A stretch of DNA of 64,000 nt from Tenericutes bacterium MO-XQ (GCA_002838185.1 CP017948.1:930001-994000); one strand, 5' to 3'; positions 1 to 8,758 are shown, counted from the first letter of the stretch. Numbers and translations: made by a program. Notes: generated by a model from the letters alone, not told the origin.

Positions 1-344
1 TTAATAAACCAAAATTTCTGCAACTGTTAAAACAAGCACATAGAGATTTAGGTGTTGATAATGCTTTGTTGAATGAATATTTACCCAAAAAGTTAGATTT
101 CACGAAATCAAATAATCCAGATAAAGATCACATCTATGTCATTAATGATTTTATAGGCAAACAAAATGATTTTATTATCCAAGATTCTTTTGATCCTAAT
201 ATCTGTTATCAACGATGGTTTTCAAGAACTCTTAATCAGAGATTTAGAGATAGATGGGCGATTGGAGAACTTAAGGATGTTACAGTGGATGACTATATAG
301 AATATGGATTAATTAGACTTAAAGAACAAGAAGACTGTAGATGA
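1..344 (+). CDS. 3' end of an unrecognised protein (cut by window start)
   Basis: The frame is open from base 3 to a TGA at 342-344 with no stop, so this is the last 113 codons or so of a gene that begins outside the window. A TTG at 66 is an internal Leu codon rather than a convincing start, since no ribosome site precedes it. The visible part is soluble and charged, with an aromatic-rich stretch (QRWFSRTLNQRFRDRW) near residues 75-90. I do not recognise the family. A good intrinsic terminator overlaps the stop codon, which separates it from the polysaccharide genes that follow. Confidence 0.6.
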   Translation, partial: NKPKFLQLLKQAHRDLGVDNALLNEYLPKKLDFTKSNNPDKDHIYVINDFIGKQNDFIIQDSFDPNICYQRWFSRTLNQRFRDRWAIGELKDVTVDDYIEYGLIRLKEQEDCR

Positions 345-360
345 TTCTATAGTCTTTTTT
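331..360 (+). terminator. Intrinsic terminator of the first gene
   Basis: A 10-bp stem (331-340 with 347-356, one G.T pair), a 6-nt loop and a T run to 360. It overlaps the stop codon of the upstream gene and separates that gene from the polysaccharide operon. Confidence 0.8.
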
Positions 361-571
361 ACTCCCCCCCCAGTAGCATTAATCACGTCGCCTAGGGTAC
401 CGTGTAGCGGGACGGAGAATTTACGCAGAACCACTTTTTTGAAAATCTAAGAAAGTGATTTGAAATAACTGTTCGTTTTTATAACAAAAATTGTTATTTG
501 CTCTTGTAATTTACACTTCAATAATATAAAATAGAATTATTCAATTATCGAACAATGGATGGTGTTAATTA
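361..571 (+). promoter_or_regulatory. Structured, GC-rich leader of the polysaccharide operon
   Basis: This 211-nt stretch has no gene. Its first 70 bases are near 58% GC in a genome of roughly 30% GC. They contain a run of eight C (364-371), overlapping CCTAGG and GGTACC palindromes near 391-400, and arms CGTC/GACG that could pair. A hairpin at 432-459 (CACTTTTTT with AAGAAAGTG, 8-nt loop) follows. An AACAA-AAA-TTGTT palindrome lies at 483-495. The position ahead of a 19-gene operon suggests an antitermination or attenuation leader, which is inference. Confidence 0.4.
498..527 (+). promoter_or_regulatory. Candidate sigma-70 promoter of the polysaccharide operon
   Basis: TTGCTC at 498-503 and TAATAT at 522-527 with an 18-nt spacer, 44 bases before the start of the regulator gene. 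Overlapping alternatives exist in this AT-rich stretch (TTGTAA at 504). If this is the start point, the GC-rich block upstream is not transcribed with the operon. Confidence 0.35.
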
Positions 572-1195
572 ATGAAAGACAACCAGTTCTTTAAACCAAC
601 AGTTTTATATAAAGAATATATGATATTAGATATGATTGAAAAAAATCCTAATATTACTCAAAGGGAAATGAGCAAAACCATTGGTATTGCGGTCAGTATG
701 ATTAATGATCACATTGATGGGTATGAAAATAAAGGATTAATCAAAAGAAAAAAACACTCTACCAAAAATGTTGAGTATTTTGTCACTAAGAAAGGCTCTG
801 AAAGAAAAAAAGTTTTAAATATTGCTTACCTTAGTGCATCTCAGCAACTATACAATTCAGCAAAAGAGAACATTGAAAGTTTCTTAGTGCAAATTGAAAA
901 CAAAGGGTTTAAGAATATTCTTTTATATGGTGCTGGAGAGGTTTGTGAAATATTGCTTAATGCTATTAAAAGTAGCAAAGTTGTAAATATCAAAGCACAA
1001 GCAATCATTGATGATGACATTGATAAAATTGGAAATAAGATAGGTTCTACAAGTATTATTTCAAGAGACGTTATTGATAATTTCGAACATGACGGAATAT
1101 TAATCTCTAGTTACACGAACAATGAAAGTATATTTAAGAAACTCTTGCAGGCTGGATACTCAAAAAATAAAATTATTCAGTTCTTCAGTCTATAG
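572..1195 (+). CDS. Winged-helix regulator with Rossmann-like C-terminal domain
   Basis: This 207-residue protein starts with a winged-helix DNA-binding domain (about residues 13-75): a recognition-helix region around TQREMSKTIGIAVSMINDH and a wing with KGLIKRKK. After a helical linker there is a Rossmann-like domain from about 112 onward with the nucleotide-loop pattern LLYGAGEVCEIL (118-128), like the N-terminal domain of sugar-modifying enzymes such as PglD. I infer a transcriptional regulator of the polysaccharide operon whose C-terminal domain may sense a nucleotide sugar or cofactor. It is the first gene, 17 bp before the aminotransferase, as expected of a cluster-specific regulator. 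The ATG is preceded by a weak GGATGG-type ribosome site. Confidence 0.65.
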   Translation: MKDNQFFKPTVLYKEYMILDMIEKNPNITQREMSKTIGIAVSMINDHIDGYENKGLIKRKKHSTKNVEYFVTKKGSERKKVLNIAYLSASQQLYNSAKENIESFLVQIENKGFKNILLYGAGEVCEILLNAIKSSKVVNIKAQAIIDDDIDKIGNKIGSTSIISRDVIDNFEHDGILISSYTNNESIFKKLLQAGYSKNKIIQFFSL

Positions 1196-1212
1196 ATAAT
1201 GAGGATAAATCA

Positions 1213-2331
1213 ATGAAAGAAAGAATATTATTGTCATCACCTCATATGAGTGATGAAGGATATGAACAACTATTTGTTAAAGAAGCTTTTGATACAAACT
1301 GGATTGCTCCACTAGGGCCAAATGTAACAGGATTTGAAAATGAAGTTGCTTCTAAAGTTGGAATTGGTTATGCTGCTGCTTTAGTATCTGGAACAGCTGC
1401 CATTCAAATGGCTTTAAAAGCAGCAGGAGTTAAACAAGGAGACATAGTTTTATGTCAATCTCTAACATTTTCTGCAACTGCTAATCCAATCATTTACGAA
1501 AATGCTATTCCTGTTTTTATAGATAGTGATTATGAAACATGGAATATGAGTCCTAAATATCTTGAAGAAGCATTAATCAAATATCCCAATGCAAAAGCAG
1601 TTCTAATTGTGCATCTATATGGATTATCAGCAGATATGGACAAGATAGTTGATTTGTGCAAAAAATACAAGGTTACATTGATTGAAGATGCAGCTGAGTC
1701 GCTTGGTACTACATATAAAGGAAGATACACAGGTACATTTGGCGATTATGGTATTTTCAGTTTTAATGGTAATAAGATTATTACTACATCAGGTGGTGGA
1801 ATGCTTGTCTCTAATGATTCAGAAAAAATTCAAAAAGTTCGTTTTTGGTCAACTCAAGCTAGAGATCAAGCAAGGCACTATCAACATACAGAACTAGGTT
1901 ATAACTATAGAATGAGCAATGTGATTGCAGGTGTCGGTCGCGGACAATTAAAAGTATTAGATCAAAGGGTCGAAAAGAAAAGACAAATATATCATTACTA
2001 TAAAGAATCCTTAAAAGATATTCAAGACATAGAGTTCATGCCATTGAATGAATGGAATTATTCTAATTGTTGGTTAACAAGTATTACTTTAAAGGGAAAG
2101 ATTAGTCCAATTGATTTAATCCTAGCATTAGAAAAAGAGAATATCGAATCTAGACCACTATGGAAACCCATGCATTTACAACCATTCTTCGAGAAATATG
2201 ATTTCATTGGTAATAAAGTATCAGATGATTTGTTTAGTCGTGGACTATGCTTACCAAGTGATTCTAAGATGTCTGTAGAACAGCAAAACAGAGTAATTAA
2301 AGCAATTAGAGGTCTATTTGTTTATGAATAA
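1213..2331 (+). CDS. DegT/DnrJ/EryC1/StrS sugar aminotransferase (PglE-like)
   Basis: A 372-residue PLP-dependent aminotransferase of nucleotide sugars. The start MKERILLSSPHMS and the glycine-rich N-terminus are typical of the PglE/LegC branch, which transaminates UDP-4-keto-6-deoxy sugars. The PLP lysine is K188 in FSFNGNKIITTSGGG, and D159 in IEDAAESLG is the usual PLP-ring aspartate. It lies directly before a PglC-like transferase, the order seen in pgl-type clusters. The 4,6-dehydratase that would make its keto-sugar substrate is not in this window. Exact substrate is inferred. Confidence 0.85.
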   Translation: MKERILLSSPHMSDEGYEQLFVKEAFDTNWIAPLGPNVTGFENEVASKVGIGYAAALVSGTAAIQMALKAAGVKQGDIVLCQSLTFSATANPIIYENAIPVFIDSDYETWNMSPKYLEEALIKYPNAKAVLIVHLYGLSADMDKIVDLCKKYKVTLIEDAAESLGTTYKGRYTGTFGDYGIFSFNGNKIITTSGGGMLVSNDSEKIQKVRFWSTQARDQARHYQHTELGYNYRMSNVIAGVGRGQLKVLDQRVEKKRQIYHYYKESLKDIQDIEFMPLNEWNYSNCWLTSITLKGKISPIDLILALEKENIESRPLWKPMHLQPFFEKYDFIGNKVSDDLFSRGLCLPSDSKMSVEQQNRVIKAIRGLFVYE

Positions 2332-2974
2332 AGAGGGGTTGTATGTTAGATTTTTTAAAAGACCTATGGATTTCATAATCAGTTTATTAACAATTATTAT
2401 TTTATCTCCTTTAATAGTCTTTCTTGCAATTTTAGTAAAAGTTAAGCTCGGATCTCCAGTTTTATTTAAACAAAATAGAATTGGATTAAACGAGAAAATA
2501 TTTAATATTTATAAATTTAGAACCATGTCAAGCACGAAAGATTTGAATGGTAACTTATTACCTGATGATCAAAGATTAACCAAGTTTGGTAAATTTTTGA
2601 GATCAACAAGCTTAGATGAATTACCTGAACTATTGAATATTTTAAAAGGTGATATGAGTATTGTGGGTCCAAGACCGTTAGTTTCACAGTATTTACCGTT
2701 TTTTACAGATTATGAAAAAATTAGACATACAGTTAGACCTGGTTTAACAGGAAATGCACAAGTAAATGGAAGAAACTCGATAAAGTGGGAAGAAAGATTT
2801 AGATACGATATAGAATATGCAAACAAAATTAAATTTTTTAGTGATTTATCAATTATAGTTAAAACTGGATTTATAGTATTGAAAAGAGAGAATATCGGAG
2901 AAAGAAATCAAAATGCAGCAATAGATTTTGATAAATATCGGATTATGCAAAGGGGAAATCAAAATGAATCTTAA
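2324..2974 (+). CDS. Initiating phosphoglycosyltransferase (PglC/WcaJ C-terminal type)
   Basis: A 216-residue monotopic phosphoglycosyltransferase that attaches the first sugar phosphate to undecaprenyl phosphate at the inner membrane. One N-terminal membrane segment (about 15-38, FIISLLTIIILSPLIVFLAI) is followed by the family core: KFRTM, DELPELLNILKGDMSIVGPRPL and RPGLTGNAQVNGR. The length fits the small PglC type without the extra membrane domain of WcaJ. I chose ATG 2324, 11 nt after AGAGG; an in-frame TTG at 2339 is possible but too close to its GAGGGG. It overlaps the stop of the aminotransferase by 8 nt, indicating translational coupling. Confidence 0.88.
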   Translation: MNKEGLYVRFFKRPMDFIISLLTIIILSPLIVFLAILVKVKLGSPVLFKQNRIGLNEKIFNIYKFRTMSSTKDLNGNLLPDDQRLTKFGKFLRSTSLDELPELLNILKGDMSIVGPRPLVSQYLPFFTDYEKIRHTVRPGLTGNAQVNGRNSIKWEERFRYDIEYANKIKFFSDLSIIVKTGFIVLKRENIGERNQNAAIDFDKYRIMQRGNQNES

Positions 2975-3524
2975 AGGGAAAATTGTAAAATTAAGAGCAA
3001 TTGAAGAACAAGATCAGGAATTGCTTTTAACCATGATTAATGATCCTGAAATTGAGCGATTGGTTGGTGGTTATTCCTTCCCAGTATCTTATAAGCAGCA
3101 AATGGATTGGTTTAATAAAACTTCAAATGACTCAACAAACATTCGACTAATAATAGAAACCGAAGCTGATGGAGCCATAGGATTTGCAAATATAGTCAAT
3201 ATTGATTGGAAAAACAGATCAGCATTTCATGGGATAAAAATTGCTAATAAACAGTTTAGAGCTAGAGGTATTGGAACAGATACTGTAATGACTGTCATGA
3301 AATATTGTTTTGAGGAGTTAAATCTTAATAGACTTGATGGTTCAATTATTGAGTACAATGAGCCTTCACAAAAACTTTACATTGAAAAATGTGGCTGGAA
3401 AATTGAAGGCATTAAAAGACAGTCAGTATTCAAAAACAATTCTTTTCATAACGAATTGCTGGTTTCTATATTAAGAAGCGAGTATGAACAATTGAGAATC
3501 GAAAATAAATACTGGAATGAATAA
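2964..3524 (+). CDS. GNAT acyltransferase (RimJ/RimL-like)
   Basis: A 186-residue GNAT-fold acyl-CoA-dependent N-acyltransferase. The acyl-CoA loop is visible as QFRARGIGTDTV (about residues 102-113), and the C-terminal EYNEPSQKLYIEKCGW is the usual GNAT motif B region. In this position, after an aminotransferase and an initiating transferase, it probably acylates the new amino group of the sugar, the job done by PglD in pgl clusters but with another fold. The start at 2964 has AGGGG at 2950-2954, and it overlaps the upstream gene by 11 nt. Substrate is inference. Confidence 0.75.
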   Translation: MNLKGKIVKLRAIEEQDQELLLTMINDPEIERLVGGYSFPVSYKQQMDWFNKTSNDSTNIRLIIETEADGAIGFANIVNIDWKNRSAFHGIKIANKQFRARGIGTDTVMTVMKYCFEELNLNRLDGSIIEYNEPSQKLYIEKCGWKIEGIKRQSVFKNNSFHNELLVSILRSEYEQLRIENKYWNE

Positions 3525-4578
3525 TTACGAAATTGGTAGTTTTTTCATCCATGAAAAAATAGAACCGTCTTTTTCAAACACTATCAATAAATACCTTCAA
3601 AAATACTCACAAAACCATATTTATCTTGATTCTGGTAGAAGTTGCATAAGATACATTGCGAAACTTATTAAGAGAAAAGTAGTATTATTACCAAACTATT
3701 TGTGTGACTCGATTATTCAACCATTCTTAGAAGAAAACTACGAAATAATCTTTTATGAAATATCTAGAGATTTTAAACCTCTATTGCAAAGTATTGTAAT
3801 AGATGAGAGAATTGGTTTGTTTTACCATATGGGATATTTTGGAACTAATTCAAATGATTCATTAATTGAACTTGTTAACGTTATGAAGCAAAAAAACATT
3901 ATTGTTGTCGAAGATATCACACACACGTTATTTTCTAGTTCAAAAAAAATCATAGAATCTGATTATTATATTTGTAGCATTAGAAAATGGATTGGTATCC
4001 CGGATGGTGGAATACTACTGTCACGAAATGCAATTAATCTTGATACAATTGAAATCAATGATGTGTTTGTTCAATTAAACGTATATGCTAACAAATTAAA
4101 AAGCGCATTTCTTAATGGGAGTATACTTGAACCAAAGCACTTGGAAGCTTATCAAAAAGCAGAAAACTATTTGGAAAAACATAAAAATTTGTATCAAATC
4201 TCAAGCAACTCATTTCACACAATTCAGCATTTTAACTTTGATGATTTAATAAAAAGAAGAAGAAGAAATGCCTTGTTTCTTTTAGATGAATTAACTAAGT
4301 TGGGCTTTAGCAATTTAAATGTTATTGATTATATTAACAGTACTCCTATTTTCGTCCCATTAGTGCTCGAAAATGAAGAACAAAGAAACCAATTAAAGGA
4401 ATTTTTAGTAAGGAATAAAATTTATACTCCTATACATTGGAGCAAACCTGAAATAGTATCAACTAATAACATTTTATATGAAGTCGAATTATCAATACCT
4501 TGCGATCATCGATACTCAATCAGTGATATGAGGAGAGTAATAAATGTTATTGCTGATTTTAAGGAGTCTAAAAAATGA
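3517..4578 (+). CDS. Divergent DegT-like PLP aminotransferase
   Basis: A 353-residue protein of the fold-type I aminotransferase family, distant from the first copy. The probable PLP lysine is K157 in CSIRKWIGIPDGG, and VVEDITHTL (131-138) matches the PLP-ring aspartate strand. The glycine-rich N-terminal part is DSGRSCIRYIAKL (38-50). Identity to classical sugar aminotransferases looks low, so the substrate may not be a nucleotide sugar. It overlaps the preceding gene by 8 nt and the following gene by 4 nt (ATGA), so it is translated as part of the same block. Confidence 0.65.
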   Translation: MNNYEIGSFFIHEKIEPSFSNTINKYLQKYSQNHIYLDSGRSCIRYIAKLIKRKVVLLPNYLCDSIIQPFLEENYEIIFYEISRDFKPLLQSIVIDERIGLFYHMGYFGTNSNDSLIELVNVMKQKNIIVVEDITHTLFSSSKKIIESDYYICSIRKWIGIPDGGILLSRNAINLDTIEINDVFVQLNVYANKLKSAFLNGSILEPKHLEAYQKAENYLEKHKNLYQISSNSFHTIQHFNFDDLIKRRRRNALFLLDELTKLGFSNLNVIDYINSTPIFVPLVLENEEQRNQLKEFLVRNKIYTPIHWSKPEIVSTNNILYEVELSIPCDHRYSISDMRRVINVIADFKESKK

Positions 4579-5615
4579 TTAATGTCTACAATTTAGAACA
4601 AAAAGATATTTGGTCTAGTATAGTCAATAGCTTTAAAAATACCGATATTTATTTTTTACCAGAGTATGCAGAAGCATTTAAAAAAAATGGTGACGGAGAA
4701 CCAATTCTAATTCATTATATTAATGACAAAATTGAAGCAATTAATGTTGTTGTCAAAAGAGATATATCAAAAATTAGCAAATTTAAAACTGTTATTGAAC
4801 CCAACAAAATATTTGACTTTACAACTCCTTATGGGTATGGAGGTATATTGTTCAAAAAAAATTACTTGAAAAAAGAAAAAATAACTTTTCTCAAAGAGTA
4901 TATGGAATTTTGTAAAAATCAAAATATTGTATCAGAGTTCATAAGATTCCACCCAATTCTACAAAACTATAATAACCTAAAAAATTTAATTGAAATTTCT
5001 GATATAGGTCCAACTGTAAGTATTAAAACAGATAATTTTAATCAGACCTGGATGAATTTTACTTCAAAAAATAGAAATGTTATACGAAAAAGTCAAAAAA
5101 ACGGCGTGAAAATATACTGGGGGTTATCAAATGAATTACTAAATGTTTTTCGAAAATTATATTTTGAAACTATGGATAAAGACAATGCTGATCAATATTA
5201 TTATTTCTCAGAAGAATTTTTTGAAAGTTTAGTTACTGACCTTAAGTACAAACTGTTATTCTTTTATGCTATTTATGAAGAAAAGATTATATCTATTTCT
5301 TCGGTGTTATTTCATCAAAACTATCTACATTACCATTTATCAGCTTCTGATGTAAATTATAGACATTTAGGTTCAACAAATTTTTTATTATCTGAGGTAG
5401 CACGATACGCTTCAGAAAATGGTATGAAAATATTTCATTTAGGTGGTGGCTTAGGTGGAAAGCAAGATAATTTATATAATTTCAAAAAGTCATTCAGTAA
5501 GTTAGACGATTGCTCATTTAAAGTTGGAAAACTAGTTTTCAATGAGGTATTATATAAAGAATTAATCATTGGTATTGATGATGGGGAATTTTTCCCTTTA
5601 TACAGGAAAGGATGA
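4575..5615 (+). CDS. FemAB/GNAT-like acyl- or aminoacyltransferase
   Basis: A 346-residue protein with two GNAT-like halves in the style of FemAB and BioF2 acetyltransferases. The C-terminal half shows the recognisable motif FHLGGGLGGKQDNLYNFKKSF (about 296-316); around residue 170 is KNRNVIRKSQKNG, a basic stretch typical of the family start of domain 2. It probably transfers an acyl or aminoacyl group to the sugar amine made by the neighbouring aminotransferases. It starts at an ATGA overlap with the upstream gene and is followed 4 nt later by the 3-hydroxyacyl-CoA dehydrogenase, which may provide its acyl donor. Confidence 0.65.
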   Translation: MINVYNLEQKDIWSSIVNSFKNTDIYFLPEYAEAFKKNGDGEPILIHYINDKIEAINVVVKRDISKISKFKTVIEPNKIFDFTTPYGYGGILFKKNYLKKEKITFLKEYMEFCKNQNIVSEFIRFHPILQNYNNLKNLIEISDIGPTVSIKTDNFNQTWMNFTSKNRNVIRKSQKNGVKIYWGLSNELLNVFRKLYFETMDKDNADQYYYFSEEFFESLVTDLKYKLLFFYAIYEEKIISISSVLFHQNYLHYHLSASDVNYRHLGSTNFLLSEVARYASENGMKIFHLGGGLGGKQDNLYNFKKSFSKLDDCSFKVGKLVFNEVLYKELIIGIDDGEFFPLYRKG

Positions 5616-5619
5616 GAAT

Positions 5620-6441
5620 ATGATAGGAATAATTGGTGCTGGTACCATGGGGAAAGGAATTGCAATTGAATTCGCGAGATTTGGTAACAAAGTTGTTTTG
5701 GTTTCATATCAAAGACACTTATCTGAAGATGCTCTTCATATCGAGGTTGAAAGAATAACAGATAAGTTTAATTTCCAAAATAGAGATCAAATATTAGAAA
5801 ATATCAAAACAGCAAATGAATTTAATCTTTTGGCTGATTGTGAATTAATTATTGAAGCTGTTTCAGAGGATTTAAACTTAAAAAGAAATGCTTTTATTGA
5901 AGCACTACCTTACATTAATCCAAGTGCAGTCTTATCCTCAAATACCTCATCTTTATCGATTAGAGAGATTTTTAAAGGGATTATTGAGTTCAATAGAGTA
6001 ATTGGTTTACACTTTTTCAATCCAGTTCAAATAATGAAGTTAGTTGAATTGTCTTATTTGGATGAAACCAATTTTGAAAAAATAGTTCCAGTTACAAATT
6101 TGCTAGTTTCAATTGAAAAAGAAGTTGTTCGAGTCAAGGATACTCCAGGTTTTATTGTGAATAGACTTTTAATTCCTATGATAAATGAAGCTGCAAAAAT
6201 AGTTGAAGATGGAATAGCAACGGTAGAAGATGTTGATAGAGCAATGAAATTTGGAGCAAACCATCCAATGGGTCCACTTAAATTGTCTGACCTGATTGGA
6301 AATGATATTACTCTGGCAATCATAGAAGCACTCAAACTTAAAAACTCTAATATTGATGTATCCAAAGAGTTAATAAAAAAAGTTAAGGACAGAAAACTTG
6401 GGAGAAAAACAGGGATTGGTTTTTATGAGTATAAAAAATAA
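5620..6441 (+). CDS. 3-hydroxyacyl-CoA dehydrogenase (Hbd-like)
   Basis: A 273-residue enzyme of the short 3-hydroxybutyryl-CoA dehydrogenase family, which interconverts 3-oxoacyl-CoA and 3-hydroxyacyl-CoA. Seen: Rossmann motif GAGTMG (6-11), the catalytic set in NTSS (108-111), H131 in GLHFFNPVQIMKLVE, E143 and N181 (PGFIVNRLL). The acidic residue that normally ends the second strand and binds NAD is replaced (VVLVSYQRH, residues 26-33), which may point to NADP use. ATG 5620 is placed by GGAAAGGATGAG upstream. It is unusual inside a glycan cluster and may make a 3-hydroxyacyl donor for the adjacent acyltransferases. Confidence 0.85.
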   Translation: MIGIIGAGTMGKGIAIEFARFGNKVVLVSYQRHLSEDALHIEVERITDKFNFQNRDQILENIKTANEFNLLADCELIIEAVSEDLNLKRNAFIEALPYINPSAVLSSNTSSLSIREIFKGIIEFNRVIGLHFFNPVQIMKLVELSYLDETNFEKIVPVTNLLVSIEKEVVRVKDTPGFIVNRLLIPMINEAAKIVEDGIATVEDVDRAMKFGANHPMGPLKLSDLIGNDITLAIIEALKLKNSNIDVSKELIKKVKDRKLGRKTGIGFYEYKK

Positions 6442-6519
6442 TTCAAGACAACTAATAAGGATTATTCAAAGATATTTAAAAAAAATCTGAGACTAAATAT
6501 AAATTATGAGCAATCATAC

Positions 6520-6525
6520 ATATAA
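6520..6525 (+). promoter_or_regulatory. Possible internal -10 element before ugd
   Basis: The 115-bp gap before ugd is the largest inside the cluster. It has TATAAT at 6520-6525, 32 nt before the start, but no good -35. No terminator is seen in the gap. Confidence 0.25.
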
Positions 6526-6556
6526 TATTAACTAAATCTCAAAGTGAGGAAAACAA

Positions 6557-7723
6557 ATGAAAATAGCAGTAATTGGAGCCGGATATGTCGGCTTGTCAAA
6601 TGCAGTGTTGCTATCACTGTCACATGAAGTTGTTTTACATGACATACTTGAAGAAAAAATTAACTGCATAAATAAACATGTATCACCTATAGCTGATCCG
6701 GAGATTGAGCAGTATTTAACAAGTGGTTTACTTAATTTAAGGGCAACGACAGTATTAGACGAAGCAATTAAAAGGGCTAATTACATTATTATTGCAACAC
6801 CAACAAATTATGATCCACAACTCAATTATTTTGATACATCGTCTGTTGATGTTGTTATGGATTACATTTCACAATATAACGAAAAAGCAATAATCATCAT
6901 AAAATCAACGGTTCCTGTTGGATACACAGTTTTGAAAAGAAAACAACATCCTAGAATGGAAATCATATTTTCTCCAGAGTTTTTGCGAGAAGGAAAAGCA
7001 CTTTATGATAATTTGTATCCATCAAGAATTATAGTGGGTTCAGACTCTAAAGCAGCAATAGTATATGCAAATTTGCAATTAGAAGGTGCAAAAAAAAAGG
7101 AAGTGCCAGTCTTATATACTGAGTCAACAGAAGCAGAGGCTATAAAATTATTTTCAAACACATACTTAGCTTTAAGAGTTGCATTTTTTAATGAGTTAGA
7201 TACATATGCTGAGATTAGAGATTTAAATACAAAACAAATTATTGAAGGTGTGGGACTTGATCCAAGAATAGGATCACATTATAACAATCCATCCTTCGGT
7301 TACGGTGGTTATTGTTTACCAAAAGATACAAAGCAACTTTTAGCTAATTATAAAGATATCCCACAAAATATCATGACTGCAATTGTAGATGCTAATCGAA
7401 CAAGAAAAGATCATATTGCGGATATGATTATCTCTCGTGAGCCCAAAGTTGTTGGTATTTATCGTTTAGTTATGAAGTCTAATTCAGATAATTTTCGACA
7501 ATCATCAATACAAGGAGTTATGAAAAGAATTAAAGCTAAAGGTATTGAGGTGATTGTATATGAACCTGTCCTTCATGAAGAATTCTTTTTTGGTTCAAAA
7601 GTAGTAAATGATTTTGATGAGTTCATACTTAAAACAGATGTAATTGTATCAAATAGATTTTTTAGTGAACTAGAACCTGTGAGAAATAAAGTCTATACTA
7701 GAGATTTATTTAACAGAGATTAA
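6557..7723 (+). CDS. ugd: UDP-glucose 6-dehydrogenase
   Basis: A 388-residue UDP-glucose dehydrogenase that oxidises UDP-glucose to UDP-glucuronate with two NAD. Seen: Rossmann loop GAGYVGLS (7-14), KSTVPVGYT (116-124), [12 protein letters not shown] (138-149), and the catalytic cysteine C253 in [14 protein letters not shown]. The length and the C-terminal UDP-binding domain match the streptococcal HasB/Cap3A type. It sits just before a UDP-glucuronate 4-epimerase, so the pair supplies glucuronic and galacturonic acid donors. A second, different nucleotide-sugar dehydrogenase (wbpA-like) lies 8 kb downstream. Confidence 0.93.
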   Translation: MKIAVIGAGYVGLSNAVLLSLSHEVVLHDILEEKINCINKHVSPIADPEIEQYLTSGLLNLRATTVLDEAIKRANYIIIATPTNYDPQLNYFDTSSVDVVMDYISQYNEKAIIIIKSTVPVGYTVLKRKQHPRMEIIFSPEFLREGKALYDNLYPSRIIVGSDSKAAIVYANLQLEGAKKKEVPVLYTESTEAEAIKLFSNTYLALRVAFFNELDTYAEIRDLNTKQIIEGVGLDPRIGSHYNNPSFGYGGYCLPKDTKQLLANYKDIPQNIMTAIVDANRTRKDHIADMIISREPKVVGIYRLVMKSNSDNFRQSSIQGVMKRIKAKGIEVIVYEPVLHEEFFFGSKVVNDFDEFILKTDVIVSNRFFSELEPVRNKVYTRDLFNRD

Positions 7724-7735
7724 GGGGTGATATTA

Positions 7736-8758
7736 ATGGGTGAAACATATTTAGTAACAGGAGCTGCAGGTTTTATAGGATATCATCTTTCAAATTACTT
7801 ACTTAGTGAAGGTAAAACAGTTATAGGAATTGATAATTTGAATGATTATTATGATGTTAAGCTTAAGAGAGATAGATTGATTCTTTTGGAAGGTAAAACT
7901 GGTTTCACTTTTCATAAAATTGATATTGCAGATCGCTCCCTATTAGAAGAAGTATTTAAAAATTCAAAAATTGATTATGTTGTCAATTTAGCTGCACAAG
8001 CTGGAGTAAGATACTCTATAGAGAATCCTGATATATACATACAAAGCAACATTATAGGATTTTATAACATTTTAGAACTATGTAGACATTACCCTGTAAA
8101 ACATTTAGTGTATGCATCTAGTAGTTCTGTTTATGGAAGAAATAACAAAGTCCCATTTGAAGAAACTGATCTAGTTGATCATCCTGTATCTTTGTATGCG
8201 GCAACGAAAAAAAGTAATGAATTGATGGCTCATGTTTACTCACATCTATATAGCATAGCCTCAACCGGATTAAGATTCTTTACAGTTTATGGACCAATGG
8301 GAAGACCTGATATGGCATATTTTAGTTTTATAAATAATTTTTTTAAAGGCAAGACTATAAAAGTTTACAATAATAAAGACTTTGAGAATGATTTATACAG
8401 GGATTTCACATACATTGATGACATTATTGAAGGAATCATTAGAGTTATTGAATCAATTCCTAGTGATTTACATCCTATGCACAGAGTCCTGAATATAGGT
8501 AACAGCAATCCAGAAAAATTAATGAACTTTATAAGAACACTCGAAAACTGTTTATCAATATCATTAAATAGAAAAATAGAATTCAAATTAGAATATGAAC
8601 CGATCAAACCAGAGGATGTCCATAAAACATATGCATCGACTAATCAGTTAGAAGAATTAATTAGTTATAAACCTCATACATTGATTAAAGACGGATTACA
8701 AAAATTTACGGATTGGTATGTTAAATACTATTTTGTAGAAGAAAATCATTACATATAA
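7736..8758 (+). CDS. UDP-glucuronate 4-epimerase
   Basis: A 340-residue short-chain dehydrogenase/epimerase. Seen: GAAGFIG (9-15), DNLNDYYDVKLKRDRL (33-48), catalytic YxxxK at Y154/K158, and the hallmark RFFTVYGPMGRPDMA, which separates UDP-glucuronate 4-epimerases (Cap1J/LpsL/GAE type) from GalE. It converts UDP-GlcA to UDP-GalA. ATG 7736 is chosen over the in-frame GTG at 7727 because AAGGGG at 7722-7727 is 8 nt from the ATG. It follows ugd by 12 bp and uses its product. Confidence 0.87.
   Translation: MGETYLVTGAAGFIGYHLSNYLLSEGKTVIGIDNLNDYYDVKLKRDRLILLEGKTGFTFHKIDIADRSLLEEVFKNSKIDYVVNLAAQAGVRYSIENPDIYIQSNIIGFYNILELCRHYPVKHLVYASSSSVYGRNNKVPFEETDLVDHPVSLYAATKKSNELMAHVYSHLYSIASTGLRFFTVYGPMGRPDMAYFSFINNFFKGKTIKVYNNKDFENDLYRDFTYIDDIIEGIIRVIESIPSDLHPMHRVLNIGNSNPEKLMNFIRTLENCLSISLNRKIEFKLEYEPIKPEDVHKTYASTNQLEELISYKPHTLIKDGLQKFTDWYVKYYFVEENHYI

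Noticed and set aside
361-432. JUMPstart/ops element
   Set aside because: The GGCGGTAG core is not present on either strand; only the position and GC content are suggestive.
2928-2963. Longer start for the GNAT gene at 2928
   Set aside because: It lacks a ribosome site, and the family start MNLKGKIVKLR lies at 2964 behind AGGGG.
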